From contig CAWHOW010000048.1 in the NCBI GenBank assembly GCA_963831005.1, forward strand, positions 27,759 through 91,758: a stretch of 64,000 nt of DNA. The letters are read 5' to 3'. Below, one piece after another: positions 34,653 through 43,888 of this stretch. Made by a program: the position numbers and the translations under genes. The stretch comes from CAWHOW01 sp963831005. GTDB lineage: Bacteria; Bacteroidota; Bacteroidia; Bacteroidales; CG2-30-32-10. Under the pieces are notes generated by a model. It worked only from the letters and a program-made list of their open reading frames with translations. It searched no databases and was not told the DNA's origin. Every line of letters starts with the position of its first letter. Positions within the stretch are counted from its first letter, which is position 1.

Positions 34653-35669
34653 ATGAAAAATGATACAATACTTCTAAATCATGGTGCCGGTGGGAAAATT
34701 ACACATGAGCTTATTAGCAACTTATTTATAAAATATTTCCATAATGAGATATTGCAGGAGCAAACTGATTCAGCAATACTCAATATCGACAGCAAGTTGA
34801 TTGCATATACAACGGATTCTTATGTAGTAGACCCGATAATTTTCCCCGGAGGAAATATAGGTAAACTTGCTATTTGTGGCACTTTGAATGATATTGCAGT
34901 ATCGGGTGCAAAGCCCTTATATTTAAGTTGCGGGTTTATTATAGAAGAAGGATTACTTATATCTGACCTTGAAATCATAGTCAAATCAATGGCTGAGGAA
35001 GCTAAGAAAGCGGGAGTGAAAATTGTAACAGGTGATACAAAGGTAGTGGATAAAGGAAAATGCGATAAGATATTTATCAATACTTCTGGTATAGGCATGC
35101 TTCCTGAAAAGAATAAGAATATCAGTTTTGGAAAGGATATCAAAGTTGGTGATAAGGTTATTATCAATGGGAATATTGGTGATCATGGAACTGCAATTCT
35201 TTGTGCACGAAACAGCATTGAATATACAAACAGCGTATTATCTGATTGCGCTCCGCTTAATGAACTTATTTCAAAAGTGCTTTCTGTATCTGATAATGTT
35301 AAATTCATGCGCGATGCCACTCGTGGAGGGCTTGCAACGGTAATATGTGAACTGGCTGAGAAACATAATTTCGGAATTGAACTTTTCGAAGATTTACTTC
35401 CAGTGCAGGAAAGTGTTAGAGGATTATGCGAGATTTTTGGATTCGATCCTCTGTATATGGCTAATGAAGGGAAGGTTGTAATGATAGTGGGAAAAGATGA
35501 TGCTGAAAAAGTTCTTGATACATTGAAAAAAGATTTAAATGGAAAGAATGCAGCTATCATAGGTGAGATCACTGAAGCAAATAAAGGAATGGTAGTGATG
35601 AAGACTGGAATAGGAGGGAAAAGAATAATTGATATGTTGGCAGGGGAACAACTTCCTAGAATTTGCTAG
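34653..35669 (+). CDS. hypE: Hydrogenase maturation protein HypE
   Basis: HypE dehydrates the thiocarboxamide on its C-terminal cysteine to thiocyanate, providing cyanide for the Fe(CN)2CO centre of [NiFe]-hydrogenase. It belongs to the PurM-like ATP-binding family. Seen: LLNHGAGGKITHELI, AYTTDSYVVDPIIFPGGNIGKLA, CGTLNDIAVSGAKPLYLSCG, GDTKVV and DATRGGLATVICELA. The C-terminus is PRIC, with the essential last cysteine. Length 338 residues. It starts the second hyp group (hypE-hypA-hypB). Confidence 0.97.
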   Translation: MKNDTILLNHGAGGKITHELISNLFIKYFHNEILQEQTDSAILNIDSKLIAYTTDSYVVDPIIFPGGNIGKLAICGTLNDIAVSGAKPLYLSCGFIIEEGLLISDLEIIVKSMAEEAKKAGVKIVTGDTKVVDKGKCDKIFINTSGIGMLPEKNKNISFGKDIKVGDKVIINGNIGDHGTAILCARNSIEYTNSVLSDCAPLNELISKVLSVSDNVKFMRDATRGGLATVICELAEKHNFGIELFEDLLPVQESVRGLCEIFGFDPLYMANEGKVVMIVGKDDAEKVLDTLKKDLNGKNAAIIGEITEANKGMVVMKTGIGGKRIIDMLAGEQLPRIC

Positions 35670-35774
35670 GTCTTATAAATTTCAAATTGAATCGGAGAAT
35701 GGGGGATAGGGTGACAATTATAGTTAGAAACTCAATACTCATTACTCGATACTTATTACTTAATACTAGATAAA

Positions 35775-36116
35775 ATGCACGAATTAAGTATAGCACAAAA
35801 TATAATAGAGATAGTTAAAGATAACGCAGAGAAACAACACGCAACAAGAGTTTCTGAGGTGGAACTGGATATAGGAACGATATCAGGTGTTATTCCTGAA
35901 ACGCTGGAATTTGTTTTGGAAATTGCAGTGAAGAATACCATTATGGAAGGTGCAAAGATCAAAATGAATATCTTCAATGCAAAGGCAAAATGTTTAAGTT
36001 GCGAAAAGGATTTCGATGTAGATGATATTTATACCCTGTGTCCTCATTGTGGCAGCCTTCAATTTGACATTATCCAAGGGAAAGAATTAAAAGTAAAATC
36101 AATTAAAATTGAGTAA
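35775..36116 (+). CDS. hypA: Nickel-insertion zinc protein HypA
   Basis: HypA binds nickel through its N-terminal MHELSIAQ (Met1/His2) and passes it to the hydrogenase large subunit together with HypB. The C-terminal zinc site is CLSCEKDF...LCPHCGS (two CxxC pairs). At 113 residues it is standard. hypA begins 105 bases after hypE and is followed by hypB, 48 bases on. Confidence 0.96.
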   Translation: MHELSIAQNIIEIVKDNAEKQHATRVSEVELDIGTISGVIPETLEFVLEIAVKNTIMEGAKIKMNIFNAKAKCLSCEKDFDVDDIYTLCPHCGSLQFDIIQGKELKVKSIKIE

Positions 36117-36164
36117 ATTTGTAAGAACTTTAAACTTTGAACATCAAAATTTAAACTGAAAGAT

Positions 36165-37073
36165 ATGTGCGGAACCTGTGGATGCGGTCAGCCTGATGAC
36201 CATGTAACGATAAGAAAACCCGGTGAAGAGCATCACCACGAACATACTCATGAATACAATCACGAGCATGATCATGAACATGATGGCGATAAGCACACTC
36301 ACCATCATCACCACGATTATAAACATGACCACGACCATTCAGACCATGAACATAAGCATGAGCATGAAAAGGAACACGATCACAATCATGACCACTCTCA
36401 TACGCATGATGACGGTCATACGCACAGTCACGAAGTTCTGATAGAACAGGATATCATGCAGAAGAATGATAAGCTTGCTGAAAGGAACCGGGGCTATTTT
36501 GAAGCAAAGGATATTTTCACTTTGAATCTTGTAAGTTCGCCTGGCTCAGGAAAAACAAGCTTGCTTGAAAGAACAATAAATGATTTGAAGAAAGAAATTA
36601 AGTTTTTTGTGATTGAAGGCGACCAGCAAACTATGAACGATGCCAACCGCATTAATGCTACAGGTGCTCCTGTAGTGCAGATAAATACAGGTAACGGTTG
36701 CCACCTTGATGCTGATATGATAAACAAGGCTGTGAAGAAACTTGATGTGGCTGATAAATCTGTTCTGATAATTGAAAATGTGGGTAACCTTGTTTGTCCT
36801 TCTTTGTTTGATCTGGGCGAAGCAAAAAGAGTGGTCATTATCAGTGTTACGGAAGGGGAGGACAAGCCTTTAAAATATCCCAACATGTTCATGACATCTG
36901 ACCTTTGCATTATCAATAAGACCGACCTTTTACCTTATGTTGACTTTAATGTGGAGAAAGCCAAAGAATATGCTTTGCGCGTGAACCATCATTTGGAATT
37001 CATTGAATTATCTGTTAAGACAGGTAAAGGAATGAATAATTGGTACAAGTGGTTAAAGTCAAAGACTCAATAG
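36165..37073 (+). CDS. hypB: Nickel-incorporation GTPase HypB (histidine-rich)
   Basis: HypB is a SIMIBI-class GTPase that drives nickel insertion into [NiFe]-hydrogenase. The N-terminus MCGTCGCG is the high-affinity nickel motif (CxxCGC). A long histidine-rich stretch follows (about residues 23-92; HHHHH and many H-E/H-D pairs), which would act as a nickel store. The GTPase domain starts with SSPGSGKTS (about residue 125), then FFVIEGDQQTMNDA, NGCHLDADM (metal-bridging cysteine), and INKTDLLPY (NKxD). Length 302 residues. The convergent uvrB gene ends seven bases away. Confidence 0.96.
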   Translation: MCGTCGCGQPDDHVTIRKPGEEHHHEHTHEYNHEHDHEHDGDKHTHHHHHDYKHDHDHSDHEHKHEHEKEHDHNHDHSHTHDDGHTHSHEVLIEQDIMQKNDKLAERNRGYFEAKDIFTLNLVSSPGSGKTSLLERTINDLKKEIKFFVIEGDQQTMNDANRINATGAPVVQINTGNGCHLDADMINKAVKKLDVADKSVLIIENVGNLVCPSLFDLGEAKRVVIISVTEGEDKPLKYPNMFMTSDLCIINKTDLLPYVDFNVEKAKEYALRVNHHLEFIELSVKTGKGMNNWYKWLKSKTQ

Positions 37074-37080
37074 ACTTATT

Positions 37081-39108
37081 TTAATTACCCTTTTCTATCA
37101 TCTTTTGCAGGGCTTGCATTTCATCGCGTAAGCGTGCTGCTTCAATAAAATCAAGCTCTTTCGCGGCTTTTTCCATCTCTCTTTTAACTTTTGAAATATT
37201 TTTTTGCAGTTGTTCCTTGGTCATATATTGAACCACTGGATCGGCGGCAACATCAAAAGTATCCTTTTCCACATATGCTCTTGGAGTCTTTCCTTTGGCA
37301 TCGGCAACGGAAGTTTGCCCCAAAATAGACTGTGTCGATTTGATAATCTGTGTAGGTGTGATGTTATTTTCTTCGTTATATTTTAATTGCTTTGCACGTC
37401 GGCGATCAGTTTCGTCCATCGTGCGCTGCATAGATTCGGTTATCTTATCCGCATAAAAGATAACCAGACTGTTAAGGTTTCTTGCAGCTCTTCCTGCAGT
37501 CTGGGTTAGCGAACGGCTGGAACGAAGGAAGCCTTCTTTATCAGCATCAAGTATAGCAACCAATGATACTTCTGGAAGATCAAGCCCTTCTCGAAGAAGG
37601 TTCACACCGATAAGCACATCAAATACACCCATCCTAAGGTCTCTCAATATCTCAACCCTGTCAAGGGTGTCAACATCAGAGTGGATATAACGGCATTTGA
37701 TATCAAGCTTAGTGAGGTATTTGGCAAGTTCTTCAGCCATACGCTTGGTTAGTGTTGTTACCAGCACCCTTTCTTTCAGTTGAACTCTTTTTGCAATTTC
37801 ATCCAGCAGGTCATCTATCTGATTTTGACAAGGCCTTACTTCAATCACAGGGTCAAGCAATCCTGTAGGCCTTATAAGTTGCTCCACCAATATGCCTTCC
37901 GATTTCTGCATTTCATAATCAGTGGGAGTTGCACTGACAAATATCACCTGGTTCATCATGACTTCAAACTCGTCAAACTTAAGCGGACGGTTATCCATAG
38001 CAGATGGTAAACGGAAACCATATTCCACCAACACTTGCTTACGTGAACGGTCACCACCATACATTCCTCTTATCTGAGGAACCGTGGCATGACTTTCATC
38101 AATCACCATCAAATAATCATCGGGGAAATAATCTATAAGGCAGAAAGGGCGTGAACCGGGCTTTCTTTTATCAAAATATCTTGAATAGTTTTCAATGCCT
38201 GAACAATAACCAAGCTCGATCATCATCTCAATATCATACGAAACACGGTCTTCAAGTCGTTTTGCTTCCTGCTCCTTCCCTATCTCACGGAAATAAGCAG
38301 CTTGCTTATACATATCATCCTGTATCTCGGTAATAGCTGATTTCATCTTATCCTGAGAAGTAACAAAAATATTGGCAGGATAAATATTCACATTACTGAA
38401 TTCTTCAATCTTATAGCCATTCACAGGGTCGAAAGATTCGATGTTATCAATCTCATCACCAAAGAAACCTATGCGGTAAGCAATGTCTGCATAAGCAGGA
38501 AAAATATCAACAGTATCACCCTTTACACGGAAATGGCCACGATTAAAATTCAGTTCATTTCTTGAATAAAGCGAAGCGACCAATTGATGCAATATTTTAT
38601 TTCGACTTACCTTTTCTCCTTTATTTATATGAATAACATTGGAAGTAAAATCTTCAGGATTCCCAATTCCATATATACATGAGACACTCGACACCACGAT
38701 GATATCTCTTCTCCCTGACAATAGTGATGAAGAAGTGCTTAACCTTAATTTCTCAATTTCATCATTGATGGAAAGGTCTTTCTCGATGTATGTATTCGTT
38801 GTTGGCAGATAGGCTTCAGGCTGATAATAATCATAATAAGAAACAAAATACTCAACTGCATTCTTTGGAAAGAACTGCTTAAATTCACCGTATAACTGTG
38901 CTGCCAGCGTTTTGTTATGGCTGAAAATAAGGGTAGGTTTCTTTACTTCCTGAATAACATTCGCAATAGTAAAAGTTTTACCTGAGCCCGTAACGCCTAA
39001 CAAAGTTTGAGCAAAATCATTCCTTTTGATTCCATCTACCAATTGTTTAATAGCTTCAGGTTGATCGCCGGTTGGTTGAAACTCCGCTGTAAGTTCAAAG
39101 TCAACCAT
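37081..39108 (-). CDS. uvrB: Excinuclease ABC subunit B
   Basis: UvrB is the damage-recognition helicase of nucleotide excision repair, acting with UvrA and UvrC. The 675-residue protein shows Walker A (LLGVTGSGKTFTIANV), the beta-hairpin region (YFVSYYDYYQPEAYLP), DYLMVIDESH (motif II), VLIGVNLLREGLDLPEVSLV, TQTAGRAARN, and the C-terminal UVR motif KELDFIEAARLRDEM that contacts UvrC. Its start directly abuts the stop of the upstream-encoded endonuclease/phosphatase gene (39109), suggesting one transcript. Confidence 0.97.
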   Translation of the reverse strand: MVDFELTAEFQPTGDQPEAIKQLVDGIKRNDFAQTLLGVTGSGKTFTIANVIQEVKKPTLIFSHNKTLAAQLYGEFKQFFPKNAVEYFVSYYDYYQPEAYLPTTNTYIEKDLSINDEIEKLRLSTSSSLLSGRRDIIVVSSVSCIYGIGNPEDFTSNVIHINKGEKVSRNKILHQLVASLYSRNELNFNRGHFRVKGDTVDIFPAYADIAYRIGFFGDEIDNIESFDPVNGYKIEEFSNVNIYPANIFVTSQDKMKSAITEIQDDMYKQAAYFREIGKEQEAKRLEDRVSYDIEMMIELGYCSGIENYSRYFDKRKPGSRPFCLIDYFPDDYLMVIDESHATVPQIRGMYGGDRSRKQVLVEYGFRLPSAMDNRPLKFDEFEVMMNQVIFVSATPTDYEMQKSEGILVEQLIRPTGLLDPVIEVRPCQNQIDDLLDEIAKRVQLKERVLVTTLTKRMAEELAKYLTKLDIKCRYIHSDVDTLDRVEILRDLRMGVFDVLIGVNLLREGLDLPEVSLVAILDADKEGFLRSSRSLTQTAGRAARNLNSLVIFYADKITESMQRTMDETDRRRAKQLKYNEENNITPTQIIKSTQSILGQTSVADAKGKTPRAYVEKDTFDVAADPVVQYMTKEQLQKNISKVKREMEKAAKELDFIEAARLRDEMQALQKMIEKGN

Positions 39109-40263
39109 CTAATTTTCCTTATTAAATTTCAAAAAACATTTCACAGGATAATGATCTGACATTTCTTCATTCACAGTTTCATAATTATACGACCTGAAAT
39201 CTTTACTGTGCATAATATAATCAATACGGAAAGAAGGATAGACACCCGCATACGATTGTCCGAATCCATTGCCGCTTTCAACAAAGGAGTCAATTAATTC
39301 GGAAGTGATATTATGATACACATAAGAGTTTGGAGTGTCGTTGAAATCGCCGCAAAGAATAATAGGATACTTGCAATTCTTTATATGTTCTTCAACTATC
39401 CTCGACTGTGCCGCACGAATAATATATGCCTTTTTCAGTCGCTTTAAAATCTTTTCAGATCTTGTTGTAGCATCTGCATTTTCTTTCTTATGCCTGCTCT
39501 TAGCATAGTTCTCAGCAAAAATATAATCTTCTTCCTCTAAGTGAATGGATTCAAAATGCACATTATAAATTCTCACTCTTTCATTATTTATCTTCACATC
39601 CGTATAGGTGCACATGTTCCCGGAAGATGTAGGAAAATCAACCCTTCCAGTATCAATAATGGAATATTTTGTATATGTAGCAATTCCAAAATAATTCATA
39701 TTCTTTGAATTCACCGTATAATCGAAATGACAATTCTTTGCAAGAAGGAATTTCTTCAGCGTATCAGTAGTATTAAAATTATGCGTGGCATCATGCACAT
39801 ACTCCTGAAAACATATAATATCGGGCTGCTCCCTTTTAAGGAAGTCATATATCTTATTCCTGTTAGTGAAATCATAGGCCCATTTTTTCTTATAATGATA
39901 AATATCAAAAACACGCACATTGAACGAAAGAACTTTAATGGCGTCTTTCAGTTCGCTTGCATCATACTTCCTGCTCGACTGCACCAACCTGAACAAATTA
40001 TGATAACCAATAATAATTACTATAAAAGAAAGCAATGCAAACTTACGCTTGGCAATTAGCCAGAAAACAATAAATGCAATGTTGGCAAGCAGCAGCAAAG
40101 GATAAGCAATGCCGAAAAATGCAATGAGCCAGAATTTATCGGGACTGATATAAGCTGCAGTATAAGAAACAATAAGGCCGAGAGAGAATATGACATTAAA
40201 AAACAATATCACTTTCTTAAAAAAAGAAGTTTTGCCCTTCGACCTGGCTTTCTTATTTATCAT
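39109..40263 (-). CDS. Membrane-anchored endonuclease/exonuclease/phosphatase family protein
   Basis: A 384-residue protein with three N-terminal transmembrane helices (about residues 15-105) and a C-terminal EEP domain. EEP catalytic motifs: VLSFNVRVFDIY (Asn), DIICFQEYVHD (catalytic Glu), LCGDFNDTPNS (Asp/Asn), FRIDYIMHSKDF, and SDHYPV (Asp/His). The substrate may be a phospholipid, nucleic acid or phosphodiester; the family cannot be narrowed. The gene lies immediately upstream of uvrB with no gap. Confidence 0.92.
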   Translation of the reverse strand: MINKKARSKGKTSFFKKVILFFNVIFSLGLIVSYTAAYISPDKFWLIAFFGIAYPLLLLANIAFIVFWLIAKRKFALLSFIVIIIGYHNLFRLVQSSRKYDASELKDAIKVLSFNVRVFDIYHYKKKWAYDFTNRNKIYDFLKREQPDIICFQEYVHDATHNFNTTDTLKKFLLAKNCHFDYTVNSKNMNYFGIATYTKYSIIDTGRVDFPTSSGNMCTYTDVKINNERVRIYNVHFESIHLEEEDYIFAENYAKSRHKKENADATTRSEKILKRLKKAYIIRAAQSRIVEEHIKNCKYPIILCGDFNDTPNSYVYHNITSELIDSFVESGNGFGQSYAGVYPSFRIDYIMHSKDFRSYNYETVNEEMSDHYPVKCFLKFNKEN

Positions 40264-40773
40264 GCTGTGAAAACAATGGATTATATATAAGCATCTTCAT
40301 TAAGGTATAGAGGTATAGGGTATATATATATTGTAGTATTAATAACTTTCCTTATACCTTATTCCTTTATGCCTTATACCTTTCATCTTTTCAGGAAACA
40401 ATATTACGAAATTTATTTTAAGTAAAACGCCTAAAATTGCAAGATATAAGTAGGTAGCTGTATGCAGCTTTTGATTTAGGTTGATACCTTGTTAATCAAC
40501 AAATAGGTTGTCTCTTTTCTCTCAACTCTCCGTTTATTATATTTAAACTGCCTATCTGTTTTAATCAAGTTATGCAAATAATTTTATAATTTGTTTTTGC
40601 GAATTTGTATAACAATGGATTTTAAATTATTTTCAATCTGCGAAAATCAGCGTAATCAGCGGGAAACAGAAAGAACTCCCGCAGATAGCGCAGATATACA
40701 CAGAAAATCAATATTAAATTTTGACATAATAAATCTTTCAACTTGTTCGAAGCAGATAGGCAGTTTATTTAAT
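40264..40773. other. 510-bp intergenic region with two dispersed-repeat remnants
   Basis: No gene is visible. At 40301-40383, AAGGTATAGAGGTATAGGG faces CCTTATACC...CCTTATACCTTT across a TATATATATA tract. At 40637-40706, AATCAGCGTAATCAGCGGGA (from about 40645) faces TCCCGCAGATAGCGCAGATA (from about 40677). Both look like short palindromic elements common in this phylum. Confidence 0.55.
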
Positions 40774-42144
40774 TTACTCCTTTACAAACTTTCTTACTTC
40801 CAATCCTTTTGCATTATTAACTTTTACAACATAAATCCCTTTTTCAAAAGCAGAAATATCAATGTTGGTTTTAGCTTGCAATATTTTTTGTTGCATTATC
40901 AATTGCCCCTGAATATTGTAAACAGAAATTGTTTGGTCCTCAGCAATGCTATTACTTTCAACAGTTATATAATTTGCTGCAGGATTTGGATAAACATTTA
41001 AACTCACTTGTTGTGCCACCAAATTATTCATGCCTGTTACCGCCTGAAAATAATAATAAACGCTATCACCGAATGCTATAGTGGTACCGGTGCTATCCCA
41101 TTCTATGTTAACATCACTTTCATCTAAATTATTTACATCATAGGTGTCGGTTTCCCGCCACGATTTCACCCATGAGGCTCCATTCCAGGTTTGTTCCATG
41201 CAATTTATCTCGTTATTATGGGAATCATACATTAAAGTGTCAATATAACTATTCACCCATGCTGAGCCATTCCAGATAAAGCCTAGTTCACCTGTCCAAT
41301 AGTTATTGGCATTATAGGTATCAGTTGCTTTAGTGTCGCTCACCCAAGTGCTGCCGTTCCAGCTTTTACCTGTCCAGTTTATTAAATTATTATCAGCATC
41401 AAAGGAATTGCTATATAACATTAAATTCACCCAGGTAGAAGTAGCTGTGTCGTAGCTCTGTTCTATTTGAGTTACTATATCATTACTGGAATTGTAAGTA
41501 TAGGTACTGGAGTCTCCATATACAATCACCCAATTACTGCCATTCCAGTTTCGCTGAATATAACTTGTGTTATTATTGTGAATATCAAAGTGTCGGGTGT
41601 AAAGTAATTGATTTGCCCATGCTGTGCCACTCCATGATTGATATATCAGACTTGTCCAATTATTAAGCGCATCATAGGTATATGCGTTAAGTTGATAATT
41701 AACCCATGAAGTTCCATTCCATTGTTGCCTAATATCACTTATCAGGTTATTACTGGCATCATAGGTATTGGTGTCAATACTTCCATCTACCCATGCAGTA
41801 CCGCTCCAGCTTTGATCTAAATAACTTGTCAGGCACTGGTGAGCATTATAAGCCATATTTATTTCTTTATTATTGAGATCCCATTGAAGTGTATCCCATA
41901 CCCAGGTTATAACACTATCATCTATTGCAATGATTGATCCATGCGAACCGTCAAAAGGTTTTGCAGAGGGGAAATTAAATGCAGTTTGCTTATTTATATG
42001 TGAATGACTCCCAATCTTTTTATTACTAATAAGTAAGGCTGCCCTTTGCTTATGTATTGAAGAAGCATTTCGTTCACTTTGTGCAAAAGCGCTGCTAAAG
42101 CTAATAGTAGCTAACATAATGAATACAGTAACTAATTTTTTCAT
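40774..42144 (-). CDS. T9SS-secreted protein with tandem YD/WNG repeats
   Basis: A 456-residue secreted protein. After the signal peptide (MKKLVTVFIMLATISFSSAFAQ) come about nine repeats of roughly 30 residues, of the form YDxxNNxxxxxxQxWNGxxWVNxxxxxxTYD. These strand-turn-strand repeats probably stack into an elongated beta-solenoid-like adhesin or scaffold. The last 75 residues are a T9SS type A sorting domain (VYPNPAANYITVES, VYNIQGQLIMQQ, GIYVVKVNNAKGLEVRKFVKE). 21-bp array 3 lies upstream of its start. Confidence 0.9.
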   Translation of the reverse strand: MKKLVTVFIMLATISFSSAFAQSERNASSIHKQRAALLISNKKIGSHSHINKQTAFNFPSAKPFDGSHGSIIAIDDSVITWVWDTLQWDLNNKEINMAYNAHQCLTSYLDQSWSGTAWVDGSIDTNTYDASNNLISDIRQQWNGTSWVNYQLNAYTYDALNNWTSLIYQSWSGTAWANQLLYTRHFDIHNNNTSYIQRNWNGSNWVIVYGDSSTYTYNSSNDIVTQIEQSYDTATSTWVNLMLYSNSFDADNNLINWTGKSWNGSTWVSDTKATDTYNANNYWTGELGFIWNGSAWVNSYIDTLMYDSHNNEINCMEQTWNGASWVKSWRETDTYDVNNLDESDVNIEWDSTGTTIAFGDSVYYYFQAVTGMNNLVAQQVSLNVYPNPAANYITVESNSIAEDQTISVYNIQGQLIMQQKILQAKTNIDISAFEKGIYVVKVNNAKGLEVRKFVKE

Positions 42145-42267
42145 AGTATTATTTAGATTAGTAATTAATCATATTTTCGTATGCTTTCAGAAAGCAATAA
42201 TACGAAATTTATTTTGAGTATGGTTATTGGAATAAGGTGGTTAAGGATTCAATTGTTCTTTAATAGG

Positions 42268-42498
42268 AATCGTACCTATAATTCTTAGAATCGCAATCTA
42301 TATTCATAGAATCATAATCTAAATTCTTAGAATCGTAACTATAATTCTTAGAATTGTAATCTATATTCTTAGAATCATAATCTATATTCTTAGAATCATA
42401 ATCTATATTCTCAGAATTATAATCTATATTCTCAGAATCGTAATTAATATTCTTAGATTCGTAAATACAATTCTCAGAATCGTAATCTATATTCTTAG
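42268..42498. repeat. 21-bp tandem repeat array 3 (11 units)
   Basis: Exactly eleven 21-base units beginning AATCATAATC and ending ATTCTTAG, with 1-4 differences per unit. At each junction ATTCTTAGAAT forms an 11-base near-palindrome (ATTCT/AGAAT). It lies 12 bases beyond the stop of the 42511 gene and 123 bases upstream of the T9SS gene start at 42144. No spacers; open-frame coding is broken by stops. Confidence 0.9.
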
Positions 42499-42510
42499 AT
42501 TGTTGGTTAG

Positions 42511-43167
42511 TTAATTCACGAAAATATAGGAGGCAGGTGGCGACATCCAGTATTGGGCTCCCCCCTCTTTTTCGCTGAGTATTACCCTTCCCCTGTAATA
42601 CATTTTTATACCTGCGGGCGTGCTATGTTTATAGTGGAAGTGGCTATCGGGTGATGTTTTTGCAGGTACCCAGGTTATATTATCACTGCTTTCCTGTGTT
42701 TCGTAACATGCCTTGACGTTCTTGTCATACGCCTTAAAAATAAAATATATCGAACCGGGAGTATTGGTATCATTACGTACATCAAAATCGTTTTTTGTTC
42801 TAACGGCAGGTTTCCTGGTATGAAGCCCGCATTCGGAAACAAGTGTAATAGCTGTTAATTCATCTATGGCATTATTAGCAGCAATTTGTACCAATGCCAC
42901 AAAGTTTTGCACATCGGTAATAACTGCTTGCACATCAATATCTCTTGCGTTGGCAGTACCTATAGCACGTGTTTCGGTTTTAACTTCAGAATCACGGGCA
43001 GTGGCCACTCTTCCTTGCGCCGCAGTGATATCGGCGGAGGGAATTGTAACATACAAGTTGCCGGGCGCGGTGCTTATGGCAATATAAAATGCAAGAGCAT
43101 CGTTAAGAAATATGGATACATTATCATCATATATAAATATGGCGTTTACATGTTTTCTTTTTTTCAT
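42511..43167 (-). CDS. Uncharacterised protein, paralogue of the protein at 63265
   Basis: A 218-residue basic protein without a signal peptide (MKKRKHVNAIFIY). The N-terminal half is helical and alanine-rich (ITAAQGRVATARDSEVKTET...NFVALVQIAANNAIDELTAI). The C-terminal part is beta-rich and FN3-like (SIYFIFKAYDKNVKACYETQ, GIKMYYRGRVILSEKEGGAQYWMSPPASYIFVN). The layout TAxxNPx(V)...PxPA...RDS...VQIA...D...GL/GIK and the ending YYxxVxxxxK...SPxASxI match the truncated protein at 63265-64000. 21-bp array 3 begins 12 bases after its stop. Function unknown. Confidence 0.75.
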   Translation of the reverse strand: MKKRKHVNAIFIYDDNVSIFLNDALAFYIAISTAPGNLYVTIPSADITAAQGRVATARDSEVKTETRAIGTANARDIDVQAVITDVQNFVALVQIAANNAIDELTAITLVSECGLHTRKPAVRTKNDFDVRNDTNTPGSIYFIFKAYDKNVKACYETQESSDNITWVPAKTSPDSHFHYKHSTPAGIKMYYRGRVILSEKEGGAQYWMSPPASYIFVN

Positions 43168-43299
43168 AACAATTTAAGATTAATAATTTTCAGCCTCAAT
43201 GGCTAAAGTAGATTAAATAATTAACAAGTGGGAAATAATTGTCAGGTATTGTTAATTGACTATTGTTCACATTATTATTTTCTTTGTGAACTTAACTGA

Positions 43300-43888
43300 C
43301 TGCCTCCTGCCGCTGCCTAGTGCTACAGGTTATTAATAAATCCTAATTTCTAAATTCTAAGCCCTAAACAAATTCAAATTACCCAATAGTCAAATGATAC
43401 AAACAGTGCATGTTTTGAATTTTTGTTATTTGCATTTTGAGTTTATTTAGGATTTAGCTAATAGGATTTAGTGTTTTCTTTTTACTCACTGCCTCCTGCC
43501 GCTGCCTAGTGCTACAGGTTATTAATAAATCCTAATTTCTAAATTCTAAGCCCTAAACAAATTCAAATTACCCAATAGTCAAATGATACAAAAGTGCATG
43601 TTTTGAATTTTTGTTATTTGCATTTTGAGTTTATTTAGGATTTAGCTAATAGGATTTAGTGTTTTCTTTTTACTCACTGCCTCCTGCCGATGCCTAGTGC
43701 TACAGGTTATTAATAAATCCTAATTTCTAAATTCTAAGCCCTAAACAAATTCAAATTACCCAATAGTCAAATGATACAAAAGTGCATGTTTTGAATTTTT
43801 GTTATTTGCATTTTGAGTTTATTTAGGATTTAGCTAATAGGATTTAGTGTTTTCTTTTTACTCACTGCCTACTGCCGCTGCCTACTGC
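43300..43888. repeat. 188-bp long tandem repeats (three copies plus a fragment)
   Basis: Units start at 43300, 43489 and 43677 with CTGCCTCCTGCCGCTGCC or a close variant, and a truncated copy starts at 43865 and runs into the rhomboid stop codon. The units are 189, 188 and 188 bases and almost identical. Each contains AAATCCTAATTTCTAAATTC near its left side and TTTAGGATTTAGCTAATAGG near its right side, making an imperfect inverted repeat. A related single element is at 61484-61640. No coding potential. The rest of the gap (43168-43299) shows nothing else. Confidence 0.9.
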
